64,000 bases of DNA. It comes from Neurospora intermedia. Its lineage: Eukaryota; Ascomycota; Sordariomycetes; Sordariales; Sordariaceae. The stretch covers positions 1,798,001 to 1,862,000 of the forward strand of contig BTPP01000007.1 of the NCBI GenBank assembly GCA_037102815.1, written 5' to 3'. Below are positions 9,673 to 20,814 of this stretch, piece by piece (positions within the stretch are counted from its first letter, which is position 1; every line of letters starts with the position of its first letter). The position numbers were made by a program, and so were the translations under genes. The notes beneath the pieces are model-generated. The model was not told where the DNA came from. It saw nothing but the letters and a program-made list of their open reading frames with translations, and searched no databases.

Positions 9673-11851
9673 ATGTCTGGATACCCCGGCGCGGGTTACA
9701 ATGGAGGAGGCTACGTCCCGCCGCCTCAACCACAGTATGGCGGCTACTACCCTCCGTATGTTTATACAACTACACTTGTAGCCTTGTTCTTCAAACTGCG
9801 GTTCTAACTTTGGCAGCCAACCTACCTACAATGCCTATCAACAGCCGCCTCCTCAGCAGCAGCAACAGTACATGGTTTACCACCAGCCCTCGCCTGGCCC
9901 CCAGCAACAACACCAGCAATGGAATCCACAGCAGCAGGTCCGTCTCAAGCCCATTACCACAACCAACATCCACGTAGAGGAGTACTAAAGACGAGTCGCA
10001 ATTAGACGCCTGCACCGCAGGGATATGGCAATCCTCCAAACTCCCATTACGGCAGACCTGGTGAGTGCTAGGTAGAATAGCCCCCCCAGGCTGGAGTGTA
10101 GCTTCTGACTATGCCTTCAGAGGCCAACATGCCAACGGTGAATTCGAATTCGTACTCGCACGGGAACCACCAAGCACCTCCGCCTCCTCCCCAGGCGCCT
10201 CAGCAATTTGGATATGGCGCTCCAGCGGACTACGCCTTTCGATATTCGCAGTGCAATGGCCGACACAAAGCTTTGCTCATCGGCATCAACTACTTTGGCC
10301 AGCGGGGCCAGCTGAGAGGATGCATCAACGATGTCAGGAACATGTCATCATATCTCGTCGAGCATTTTAGGTACAAGCGCGAGGATATGGTGATTCTTAC
10401 CGATGACCAGCAAAATCCCATGAGTCAGCCTACCAAGCAAAACATCCTTAGGGCAATGCACTGGTTGGTCAAGGATGCTAGGCCCAACGACTCGTTATTC
10501 TTCCACTACTCCGGTAAGCACCTGAAATGATCTTCTCCCAAATATCGCAAGGTTTGCTTCTGACGGTCGAACTTGCTAGGGCATGGAGGCCAAACCAAAG
10601 ATCTCGACGGTGACGAGGAGGATGGGTACGACGAAGTTATATATCCAGTCGACTTCCGACAAGTGGGACACATCACCGACGACGAAATGCACCGCATCAT
10701 GGTCCGACCGTTACAAGCCGGCGTTCGGCTGACCGCTATCTTCGACTCATGCCACTCGGGAACTGCGCTCGATTTACCCTATATTTACTCAACCCAGGGC
10801 ATTCTCAAGGAGCCCAACCTGGCCAAGGAAGCTGGCCAAGGTCTTCTTGGAGCCATCTCATCCTACAGCCAAGGCGACCTCTACGGCGTGGCGAACAACA
10901 TCATGGGGATTTTCAAAAAGGCTACCGGCGGTAACGATGCCCATGCAAGAACCTTGGCTACGAAGACGTCACCCGCCGATGTTGTTATGTTCTCCGGAAG
11001 CAAAGATGACCAGACCTCGTTCGTACACCCCTCTATCATCGTTTCTTGTTCTTGAAATATTTTATTTCTGCTCTCTCTTCTATTTTGGCGCAGGCATAGT
11101 ATGCTTGGGAGCAAGAGCTACCGGGTATTTGGGGTTTTAGTCGATGCCGTCAAGTGGGCACAGCAAAGGCGTCACTTGGCAAACTTTTTGTACATACATT
11201 CAGCCCACGCTCTAGATGCAAAGTACAACCATCATTGTGGTTGTGACTTTGCGTCTAGGGCGACGAGTCACGTTGGATTACCCCCTCCATTTCCTACCCG
11301 AGACGTAACTATCCGTTCCTCGTCAAGATTCACTTGCTAACCTCGATGTCTCTCTCACAGAGCCGACGCCACAATTGCTTCACAAGCTACAGGGGCTATG
11401 TCCTGGGCCTTTATCAACGCCCTCAAGAAGAACCCCCAGCAGAGCTATGTCCAGCTGCTCAACAGCATCCGAGACGAACTGCAGATGCGTTACACACAGA
11501 AGCCTCAGCTGTCGTGTAGCCACCCTCTTGGTGAGGCTTCCTCCTCTTCCCATTCCTCGTCATCATTCTACAACCCCTCATCAAGCCGTTATCTGGTGAC
11601 CACGTTTAAGATTTGAGTTGCATATATACCCTTATAGGAAACTCGAGGAGAAGTGTCTGTTTGGGTTTCTTTTACCTGCATTGCGTTGCGTGGACCGTCT
11701 TTTTGCGGGGCTGGCTGGGAAAATTAGACATTGTAATGGACACACAAAACACACAATGATGACGAGCAAAACGACCCAAGATAAGAAGAACAAGCTGACT
11801 AACTTTGGTGATGCAAACTATAAAGATACGAATCTCCTGTTCGTTATGTGA
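9673..11851 (+). CDS. Type I metacaspase
   Basis: Caspase-like cysteine protease of clan CD. Fungal metacaspases cut after Arg/Lys and act in protein-aggregate handling and programmed cell death in the cytosol. Exons by eye: 9673-9755, 9817-9937, 10006-10060, 10121-10513, 10580-11018, 11361-11530, 11826-11851, joining in frame to about 428 aa. The first 100 or so residues are a Pro/Gln/Tyr-rich prodomain (YPGAGYNGG..., QQQQQYMVY), as in family members. The fold starts at [17 protein letters not shown]. The catalytic dyad is visible: His219 in HYSGHGGQ and Cys275 in DSCHSG. The C-terminus DTNLLFVM is the family ending and sits on a 26-nt last exon. The last two introns are long (342 and 295 nt) compared with about 60-70 nt for the others. 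Start chosen at [10 protein letters not shown]. Confidence 0.95.
11212..11258 (+). repeat. Stem-loop inside metacaspase intron 5
   Basis: Positions 11212-11231 pair with 11238-11258, with one G:T/mismatch-type position and a one-base bulge, around a 6-nt loop. The stem of about 20 bp lies in the middle of the 342-nt intron. It could shorten the effective intron length in the transcript, or be a tiny mobile-element remnant. Confidence 0.6.
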
Positions 11852-12379
11852 AGCAATCGAAAACAGTGTATACCATCGATTGGTCGCTAGGAACTAGTTT
11901 CTGTTCCACAGAAAGGCGATCCGATTTGCGGTCGACTGGTCGACACGCCTGGGTAGGGTATCACTAGGGGAGAATGGCAACCGGCTTGCCAGGTCTTTCG
12001 TGGGGTGTTGGGCATGATCAGGACCTGAAGTGGATGTTAATGTGAGGGATGTTGGACCGAGGTTGTTGGTGGATTTCTCTCGCCTGCCATTTGGTTGGCA
12101 GGCCAGGGATGATGGGGCAATTGAGTGGACTGTGTTTGGGTCTTTGTGCATCTGGAAGGTCACCTTGTCTCTTCGATTTGGACATAGACACAGATAACCA
12201 CTTCCAGTCTTATTGTGAAGTCATGAATAATAGCGAAGCGCCGCTTCAGGCCTTAAGGTCTGTCTCTTCAATGACACACAGTATTGCAGGTTAGGGGGAG
12301 GAGGTAAGCCAACGATGTCTCGTTTCAATCTATGCGTGGTTCAATCTTGAATACCTCGCTGTTAAATGAGACTATTCTC
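11852..12379. other. 3' spacer between convergent genes
   Basis: Spacer between the metacaspase and SGT1 stop codons, which face each other. It should hold both 3' untranslated regions. I see no gene or RNA in it. Confidence 0.5.
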
Positions 12380-14588
12380 CTAAGACTTGCCCTCTCCATC
12401 AGAATCCTCTTCATCACGCGGCAACGTCATGCCCATCAAGCCAAGCAAGTTGCCCGTTGGACCAGCCATGCCCGCCTGGCTCTTGAAGCTCTCCAGCAAG
12501 TTCTTGGCTAGATTATAGTCAACGCCGACCTCATCACCTCCCTCTTCTCCTTCCTTGTCGGTCATGTCGTCATCTTCATCACTCCCACTACCCCCCGCGG
12601 TCTTGACTATCTCTTGAACTGATGAAGCCTCGTGCACACCACCCTTCAATGCTCTCGCGGATCTAGTCTTGGCTTTTTGAGGGTCCAGTTGTAGTGCGCC
12701 GTAGGAGTTGAGTTCCTTTTCCATCTGAGCCATAAGAGCTTCGAGTTCCTCTTGCTCACCGTGGCCCGTATCCATGCTCTTGTCTTCGTCCTTGTCGTCA
12801 TTGACGGTAAAAGAAACCTTTTCCTTGCCTTTGCCATTGCCCTTCGTGCCAGGCTGTTGCGAGGCGCTCTCGGGTCCTGTGGTTGATGACGGTGATGATG
12901 ATGTTGTTGCCGCCGTTGTTGTCGTCGTCGGTATCCCCATCATCTCTCTCATCATTCTCGAGAACTGCTCTTCGTCGAAACTCACTTCCTTGTCTTCGTC
13001 CTCGCTGTCCATATCAACATCCGAGTCCTCCAAGTCGTCATCATCATCCTGATCCATCTCATCGATTTCAGCTCCGTCAAGACCTGCTGTTTCGTCATTC
13101 AGAAATGCCTCAAACCGGGAGACGATCTTGCGTAGATCGGCTTGTGTCGTGGCATCTCCAAAGGTCGGTAAAGCGTGCCCTGCTGTATCTCTGCCTTCAC
13201 CAGCCTTGTTTTGTTGCCGCTGGTGCTGCTGCTGCTGCTGCTCCGATTCTCCCTGCACCCCACCGCCGCCAGTTAACTCCCTCTCAAAATCCGCAAAATC
13301 GATATCCATCCAGCTATCATCATCCTCCCTATCCACATCCTTCCACTTCTTGATCTCCTCATCAGTCGGGAGCGCCGCCTCCTCGCCATCCTCCTTAAGA
13401 TCCTCAAGCAACAGCGCCACCTCCCTCGCAACACGACTATCGCTCTTCTCAGCGCCGCGAGCAAGGATCTCAAAGCCCGTGGTGAGCTTCATGCCTAGTT
13501 CCAACCTGGCGAGCGTCTGCAGCTTCTGCAAGGCTTGCTGCCGGGCCTCGCCCTCCGTTTCAGACGCAGACAATTCTTGGACTTGCGCAGTCTGGACAAA
13601 GTGCTCCCTCCAAACCGGTGGCGGATCAAAGTGCTGGGACTTGAGCTGGGCGTAGAGGACCTTGGTGAAGCGGACGCTGATGGTCACAAGATCCCGTGGT
13701 GGGAACAGTAAGGAGTCCGGAGTAGCGGAGAGAAGCGATTTAAGTGAGATGGGGTCGCGGAGGTAGAAGGCTTCGATAGCGGGTGCGACGGCCTTGGGGC
13801 GCTTGTGGAGGATGTAGGCTAGTTTACGAGGAATGGTGACAAGGGCATGATGGAGGGAAGAGGTGATCTGGTCGGGATACTTCTCTAGTCGGTAGAAAGC
13901 TTCGGCTTCGATTAAGGGGGAGTGGATGAGGATGTTGGGGGTGGTTCTGATCACGGAGAGGGCTTCGTGGAGGGAGATTTGGTGGGCCTTTGATGATGAA
14001 GATGGCGAGGATGAGGAAGAAGAGGGAAGAAGGGGGATGATGCGTAATTGGCCGCGGTTGATCCATACGCGGTTGGCGTCCATCTCGGGACTCAACCATT
14101 TAGGCAGGACTTTGGCTGCTTCGATGAGGAGGAATTCGCCGTCGCTGTCGAAGATGCGGATCCATAAGTTGGGAAAGGAGAAGCTCAAGGTTCGGAGAAA
14201 ATAGACTATCAGCCACTCGTCTTCGACATTATCACCGTAATCAGTACGACCATGAAGGTAAACTAAGCCTACCGTTGACTGTTGGGTTAGCATGAGTGCG
14301 AGGATTATAGAAAGTGACTGAGAGCGCGGTAGCAAGGCGAGACGTACCATTCTCGATCCTCGTTTCGAGCTTCAAAGCCTCGCGTTGCCAGATATAATCC
14401 TTGGTGAGCTCGTCAAGCCTTTGAAGGGCCACTTTTCTGATGGTTTCCAGACTCGAGAGGGTGGTTCTCTGGGCTTCAGGCTGATCGTTGATGAGGAAGA
14501 GCATGTACTCAACACAGTTTTCTGGGAGGCTCATTTGGAAGCCATTGAAGGCGTCGTCTCCGGGCCTTGGCTCGTTGGTGGACTCCAT
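12380..14588 (-). CDS. SGT1/ecdysoneless (ECD) family protein
   Basis: Homologue of ecdysoneless, whose human member suppresses yeast gcr2. Family members are linked to pre-mRNA splicing (Prp8), the R2TP chaperone and cell-cycle control. Two exons, 14348-14588 and 12380-14262, with an 85-nt intron, give about 707 aa. The acceptor at the TTAG just before 14262 restores the ENGVYLHGRTDYGD reading; using the earlier CAG would break the frame. Diagnostic N-terminal blocks are DNVEDEWLIVYFLR, IRIFDSDGEFLLIEAAKVLP and ANRVWINRGQLRIIPLLP. The C-terminal third is low-complexity: a Gln run, long Asp/Glu tracts (DQDDDDDLEDSDVDMDSEDE) and a Thr/Ser stretch. The acidic Ser sites are the kind used in this family for phospho-dependent R2TP binding (inference). 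It faces away from SMC6 across 0.9 kb. Confidence 0.92.
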
Positions 14589-14713
14589 CTTTGTTTTCAG
14601 TCTTCTACCTTACTTAAGGTGTTTTCTTGCTTCTCAACTTCCAAGTGTCCAGAGGGCTGTGAGTGTCCCTTTACTGCGGATTGTTGACGCCTCGGGTCAC
14701 TTGCGGTTGATTG

Positions 14714-14719
14714 CACGTG
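14714..14719. promoter_or_regulatory. CACGTG E-box core
   Basis: Palindromic CACGTG 126 bp upstream of the SGT1 start codon. It is a bHLH (Cbf1-like) core in fungi. A 6-mer arises by chance often, so this is only a candidate. Confidence 0.25.
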
Positions 14720-14913
14720 TACGTTATAATTGAAGAATGACACAATCGAACCAATCTAGTCCAGCCAATGAGCCTTCGAAGTTGTCATTCAATTCGGCAG
14801 GGAATTTGTGGTTTTCTCGTGTGTTGAGCAGGTCCGTGTCTACTCGCAAGTATATAACGAAGGTACCTACACCTATCTGACTGACTTTTTGGTAAACCTC
14901 CGGACCCGCTACC

Positions 14914-14927
14914 TAGAGGTACCTCTA
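14914..14927. repeat. 14-bp palindrome TAGAGGTACCTCTA (copy 2)
   Basis: Identical to the 14-mer at 8864-8877, again in a promoter-side spacer. Here the flanks (C and C) do not extend the symmetry. Confidence 0.6.
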
Positions 14928-15484
14928 CACTACTGCGTATGGTACGGACGGAACAGGTAGGACAGGGGGGTTAGTCATGACCTTTACCACGGGCAGCTAC
15001 CTGCCCGATACGCGATCCCGTGACTTCGCTCGTAAAGCCGACGCGCCTGTGTACCTTTAGCGAAGAAGCCCGCTAATGGGACTCCGAACCATATGCGCTA
15101 AGTGGGGCGACCGGGCCCTTCAGTTGTGGTAAAGACCTGACCCCCCGCGTTGTAACGCGTTTTCCACTTCAAGTTATCCCCGCCATGTTCACCTGGGCTG
15201 ACACAAACAGTGGACTGACTGCCTGTTGATGGCAGATGCGTATTCCCTTTGGAGTTGAGGGTTGAAAAAAGGCTCCCAAAGCAGATTTGAAAAAGAGGGA
15301 GTGCAGCGCTTGGCCCACCTCGGCATCTGGGCTCTTTTACAACATCTATCAGTATCAACATTCCTCTCGAAACAAGCGTCTTCCATCCTGGGTTCTTTTG
15401 TTTCTTCCACCCTCTCTGGTACTTGCGCAGGATTCTACCTACCCAGATACGTACGGCTGGGTTCAGCCATTCAGAACTTCTGCC

Positions 15485-18400
15485 ATGCCAGCGCGAACAC
15501 TATTCGAAGCTGAGGCCAACGCCGAGTCCTCACGAAAACGTCAACGGTCGGCGCCCACGAGCGATGACAGCGAGGGAGAAATTGCCGCGGTAAGTCGTAC
15601 AAACCATCTCTATCTGCACGCCGACGTCAATATATCTACACAGCCGCCCGTTTCCTGAAACCCAGAAACCTACATGCTAACGTGCTACACAGCGCCCCAA
15701 TGCCAATCAGGCTAAAAGAGCCCGTGTAGATACCGCTCGCCACGCGACTCCAGTCGATGACGACGACGACGTTGATGGCGACGATGGACGAGGTCATGCA
15801 GGATCACCGGACTCGCCCCCCAAAACACAATATGAGTTGATGCGTGACAATAACTTTGAGCATCTGCAACATCAGGATGCCGACGACCAACGAGCCACTC
15901 AGAGACTGCGCTTCAAACCTAATCAGTTGGGAGACAACGCGGTGGCCGATAATGGCATTTTGGAAAGCATCACGTGCATCAACTTCATGTGTCACACTCG
16001 ACTACACTGTGAACTCGGTCCGCTTCTCAATTTCATAGTGGGTGAAAACGGAAGTGGAAAGAGCGCCATCTTGACCGCTATCACTCTTTGCCTTGGTGGC
16101 AAGGCCAGCTCAACCAATCGCGGAGGAAGTCTCAAGAGTTTCGTCAAGGAGGGCACCGAGAAGGCTGTTCTGATCGTCAAAATCAAGAACCAGGGCCAAG
16201 ATGCCTATAGACATGAGGTTTACGGGGATTCCATCATCGTCGAACGGCACTTTTCCAAGTCCGGCAGCAGCAGCTTCAAGGTCAAGACAGCCACTGGCCA
16301 AATAGTGTCTACCAAGAAGCAGGAAGTCGAGGAGATCGTCGAATACTACGCCCTCCAGGTGGATAACCCCTTGAACGTGCTGTCTCAGGACAATGCCCGT
16401 CAGTTCCTCAACTCGTCTACCAAGCAGCAAAAGTACAAGTTTTTCATCGAAGGTGTACAGCTGCAACAGCTGGACAATGACTACAGGCTAATCGCCGAAA
16501 GTCTGGAGCTCATGGAATCCAAAATTCCCGACCAAGAGGAGCGGGTCAAAGCAGCCGCGGAGGAACTCAAACGAGCAAAAAGCTTCAAGGATGCCATGGA
16601 CGGAAATCGCAAGCTGAGAGCCAAACAACATCAGCTTCGGAGCCAGATGTGTTGGCTCCAAGTAGTTCAAGAAGAGGCCAAGCTGACAAAATTGGACGAG
16701 AAGATTGCCCAACTTGCGGATCAAATGGCTGAAGCAGACCGTCAGAGAAATGAAAAGGGCGTCGATTTGGAGCGCGTCGAGAATCAGATCAGGGCCTTTC
16801 AGCAGAAACTCGAAGAGGCTATCCAGCGAAAAACCGAATTCGAAGAGCAGGTGGACGAGAGGAGGAAGATAGCTCAAGCAATCAAGGACGAACTTGCACA
16901 AATCCAAGCAGATGAACGGGCAGCCCACCAAAACTTGAGAAGTGCAGCCACGACGAAAAAAGGCTTCGAAGAAAAGGTTGCGGCCGAAGAAAGGCGACTT
17001 GAGGAAGCCACAGGAGAGGCCCTTCTTTCCAAAACTCGGGAGCTTGAAAAGGCAAAGGAGTACGTTACAGAGGTCGAGGCCAAGATTGCCAAGGCTAAAG
17101 AGACCGAGAAAGACCTACTAAACAAGCGAGAAGAAGCCCAGAAAGCCCGAGACGCTAAGGCTGCTGAATGCATTCGCAAGCGGGACGAAATTACCGTAGC
17201 GGAACAGGAGTTGAGGACCTCCGAAAAGGACCAAGGCTCTATCTATGCAGCTTATGAGTCCAAACTTCCTGAATTGCTGAAGATGATTGAGAAAGAGAGC
17301 AGATTCCAGAACAAGCCGGTGGGGCCGCTTGGCGCCCACATCCAGCTGCTGAAGCCGGAGTGGTCTTTGATCCTGGAAAAGACGTTTGGAAACGCCCTTA
17401 ATGCATTCATCGTCCAGAGCATGGCCGAACAAAAATTGCTTCAGGGCTTGATGAACAAGCTCAACATCCGCCAGTGTCCGGTTTTCATCGGCAATCGGCA
17501 TCCCCTAAATACAGATGGCAAAGAGCCTGATCCTTCCTTTGACACCATTCTCCGTGTGTTGAAGATCGACAACATGATGGTGCGCGATCAGTTGATCATC
17601 AACCACATGATTGAGCAGGTTATACTGATACCACAGCGTACTAAAGCTGAGGACATCATGTTCAGCGGAGCACGACCTCGAAACGTCAAGGCTTGTCTAA
17701 GTTTCCATGATAAAAAGAGGGACGAAGGTCTTCGACTGGTTGTCAACAACAGCGGAGGAATGTCGACTTCTCCTGTGCCGCCCCTCCGTAACCAGCGCCC
17801 ACGGATGAAGGCGGATGTCGGCTCTCGGCTTGCTTATCAAAAGGAGACCCTGCGGCAGCTGGAGCTAGAGTATAGCGTACTTGATCGTGAAAATCGTCAA
17901 CTGCAGCAAGAGGTCCAGAAGTTCACTAGCGACCTCACCAAGCTCCAGAGAGACAAGAAAACCTTTGACAGCGAATTACGGCATGCTAGAGTTCAAGTCG
18001 AGCAAGTGCAGTATCAACTTGACGAGTATGAAGGTGGTGATTCTCGCCTTACAGGCTTGAAGGCTGAATTGGCTGTTGCCGAGGAAAAAGAGGAGGCTTG
18101 CGGGCTTCAGTACGGCAACCTTCGGATAAGGAAGGATGAGAAGAACCAGGCATCCTCAAAAGCCCAGGCTGAGCTCACGGAAATCAGGAAGGAATTGGAG
18201 AAATATGAAAGGGAGGTGAATAAATTGCAGGAGAAGAAGGCCAGACTGGAAGATGTTCGGAAGATTAATCTTACCGAGGTCAATGAAGCTCATGCCTCTT
18301 TCGAGATATTCAAGGGGGATAAGGAGGAAGCCGAGAAGGACCGTGAAAAAGGTGCCGAAGAAGTCGCCACATTTACAAAACAAATCATTGAAGCATTAGG

Positions 18401-19228
18401 GAGTGAAGAACGAGCCCATGTCAACCCAACCGACAAGTACGAGGAGCTGGAGAAGCAGTATCAGAGCATTCAGAATCAACTCGAGAAAGAGCGACGGAAG
18501 CGGGGTATGACCGACGAGGAAGTTTATGCGAACCTCACGAGGGCGAAGGAGACGTACGATGATGCCAAGAAATCTCTTGAAGGTATCAAGACGGTCAACT
18601 CTCGTCTCCGTCGGACGCTGACCATTCGCCTCGAGAAGTGGCGCAAGTTTCAGCGGTACATTTCATCACAGAGCCGGGCGAACTTCATCTATCTTCTCAG
18701 CGAGCGTGGCTTCAGAGGCAAGTTGCTGCTGGACCACGAGCGGAAGGCTCTGGACCTAGTGGTCGAACCTGACAAGACCGAGAAGAGGGCAGCGGGGAGA
18801 AACACGAAGACACTGTCTGGCGGCGAAAAGTCTTTTTCATCAATCTGTCTGCTGCTGAGCATCTGGGAGGCCATGGGAAGCCCGCTCAGATGCTTGGATG
18901 AGTTCGACGTGTTCATGGACAATGTCAACCGTGCAATCAGCACGAACATGCTGGTGAGTTTCATTGATGACAGCAACGATGGAGACAAGCAATGATATAT
19001 CCATGAAGCGTTGCTAACGTGGCCACAGATTACTGCTGCTCGTCGGTCCGTAAATCGGCAGTACATATTCATCACACCGAATGCCATCGAGGGGCGGAAC
19101 ACTCTTGACAAGGACGTTAAGATTATTCGGTACGTATCCTTCCCTTCCTTCAGAATGACCGGTGCTTGAACTAATAACATCTTTCTAGACTGACGGATCC
19201 TCGGCAGAGGACGTTGGCCGACCACTGA
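15485..19228 (+). CDS. smc6: SMC6, structural maintenance of chromosomes protein 6
   Basis: ATPase subunit of the nuclear Smc5-Smc6 complex (DNA repair, replication-fork stability, SUMO ligation with Nse2). Four exons, 15485-15589, 15693-18953, 19029-19129 and 19189-19228, give about 1168 aa, normal for the family. The N-terminus is acidic and basic with nuclear-signal-like KRQR and KRAR. Head motifs are Walker A GENGSGKSA near residue 152, signature LSGGEKSFSS near 1075 and Walker B LRCLDEFDVFMD near 1100. The QDNARQFLN block after Walker A is typical of SMC6. Two coiled-coil arms (about 270-560 and 740-1040) flank a hinge near 575-735 (GPLGAHIQLLKPEW). The C-terminus ends DPRQRTLADH. The start is the Met just upstream of PARTLFEAEAN; the frame is open further upstream but not protein-like. 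Confidence 0.97.
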
Positions 19229-19704
19229 AACTGAGCACTCTTTGCCTTCATCTCGTTTCTGTTCTTGAGTTGTGATCTCCGTGGGTGTGTATCTGAACAA
19301 CTTCTGTCGAGATATAGACAAGCGTCAAAGCGGCGCAGAGAGGTGATGGCGTTTTGTATGGACTGGTTGGAATGTCACTGCGCGTTTGCAATTTGTGTTT
19401 TTATAGCGTACCTATTTTCTTTTTGTCAGTAGCAGACATGTTGGGGGGCGCATTAAAGCAGATGCTTAACCCTGCGCATCTGGAGTGTACAAATGTTGTA
19501 CAATCTCTGCATGAGACGTCACCTTACAATGAAATATTCTACCCGGGGTGTAACCTTTTCCTTCTTCTGCATCCGTCCATTTGTCGTCTCTTTGTATAGT
19601 TTATGGAGGGTAAATCCCATTGGTCCTTTGGAGGCAATCATCGCTGAAGCTCACTGATATGCGTACGCCGCGCGCCCTCGCTATGGACTTTAGATCTAAG
19701 CATT
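19229..19704. other. 3' spacer between SMC6 and COQ9
   Basis: Stop codons converge on this 476-bp stretch. It presumably holds both 3' untranslated regions; nothing else seen. Confidence 0.5.
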
Positions 19705-20814
19705 CTATATCTTGACACCCTTGCTGCGCAGAACATTGACACCCGCCGTGGCAGTAAACCCAACCCACTCCCGCAAGTTTCTGAATACACCACCAACCTC
19801 ATTCACTTCCCTGAGCCTGCGGTTCAAGAAAGCCCGGGTATCCATGAACTCAGGGGAGTGATCGTTGGTCATGAACAATTCGGCAGCGGCGTAAATGGTG
19901 GAGAGCGAAGCGCGCTTGGTATACCACGAAGGGTCGACGGAGGAGTCGCCGGCGAGGAAAAGAATCTCATCCGAGAGCAGGGCGAGCTCCTTGAGCGAAA
20001 GAGGGACGTAAGATGGTTGTGCCATGATTGCTAGAGCCTAGACAGAGAGTGTGGTAATGTCCATCAATGTAAGTCAACGTAATGATATCCAAGCCAGCAA
20101 GCGGCCCCCTTTTTTTTTTTTCTGGTTCTTGAAGAAAAAGCGAATGCCCATCGGCAACGAGCATTACGGGGAAATGGGAAAACTAACCTCCTGCCACCGC
20201 CCAACAACCTGCGCATTCGCCGACAAGCGCGCCCACGTAACCGCCTCCACGCGCCCCCGGATCTCCCTCTCTGACAGCCCCGGTCTAGCTCCCACGTGTC
20301 CCTCGCCCCCAAAGAGTTCGGTTATCCGAGCCGCGAGCTCCTCCCGCTGCTTGACCAGGTGATACCGGATCAGAGCGAAGGCGCCCTCGGGCAGGATTGT
20401 CGGGCTGATGTCCAGGTATCCGGCATCGCGGGCGCCGGCGGCGAGCGCAGAAGGTGTGAAGCCGTGACTAGGGACGTGCTGGTAAGCGGCGCTGAGAATG
20501 GATTCCTCGACGGGCGTGAAGGCGGCGGAAGAGGATGGGTGGTCGTAGGAGTGGTAGGCGTTGCGGTGTTGTCGTTGCTGCTGCTGCTGCTGCTGGAGTT
20601 TTTGGGTCTGTTTTACTTGGGGGCGTCTGCTGCCGTTTGCACATGTGCAGCCGGAGCCGGAGCCGGTGCTGGTGCTGGTGCTGGTGCTTAGGGAACGATG
20701 GGTGGCAGCAGTCGGGACAGGTGCCGCGGCTCGGATCGTGGAGACAGAGGAGACAGAGGAAAAGAGGATTTGCCGGGCGGGGCGGCGCAGAGATATCGAT
20801 GATGGACGCATCAT
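19705..20814 (-). CDS. coq9: COQ9, mitochondrial ubiquinone biosynthesis protein
   Basis: Lipid-binding TetR-fold protein of the matrix CoQ synthome. It binds the isoprenoid precursor and aids Coq7 hydroxylation. Two exons, 20188-20814 and 19705-20037, with a 150-nt intron, give about 319 aa. The N-terminus MMRPSSISLRRPARQILFSS is Arg/Ser-rich, as in mitochondrial presequences. It is followed by low-complexity (ST)n, GSGSG and a Gln run coded by a hexanucleotide repeat (about 20656-20690). The conserved part starts at AYQHVPSHGFT, with LAAGARDAGYLDISP, then RWQE joined to ALAIMAQPSYVPLSLKELA across the intron, then FLAGD and DPSWYTKR. An in-frame Met 11 codons upstream (20847) is less likely because the presequence begins at MMRPSS. 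CACGTG lies about 155 bp upstream (20969-20974). Confidence 0.93.

Larger units (their letters stand above)
14589..15484. promoter_or_regulatory. Bidirectional spacer, SGT1 and SMC6
   Basis: About 0.9 kb between divergent start codons, so it should carry both promoters. It contains CACGTG at 14714-14719 (E-box/Cbf1-type core), AGGTACCT at 14861-14868 and the palindrome at 14914-14927. No gene seen. Regulatory roles are inferred from position only. Confidence 0.4.

Noticed and set aside
12774-13655. Plus-strand Ser-rich open frames within SGT1
   Set aside because: They are antisense to the acidic and Gln-rich tracts of SGT1, which has clear family blocks and a good intron.
14269-14347. Using the earlier CAG acceptor for the SGT1 intron
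   Set aside because: It leads to a frame that terminates soon after and loses the conserved GVYLHGRTDYGD; the TTAG slightly downstream restores it.
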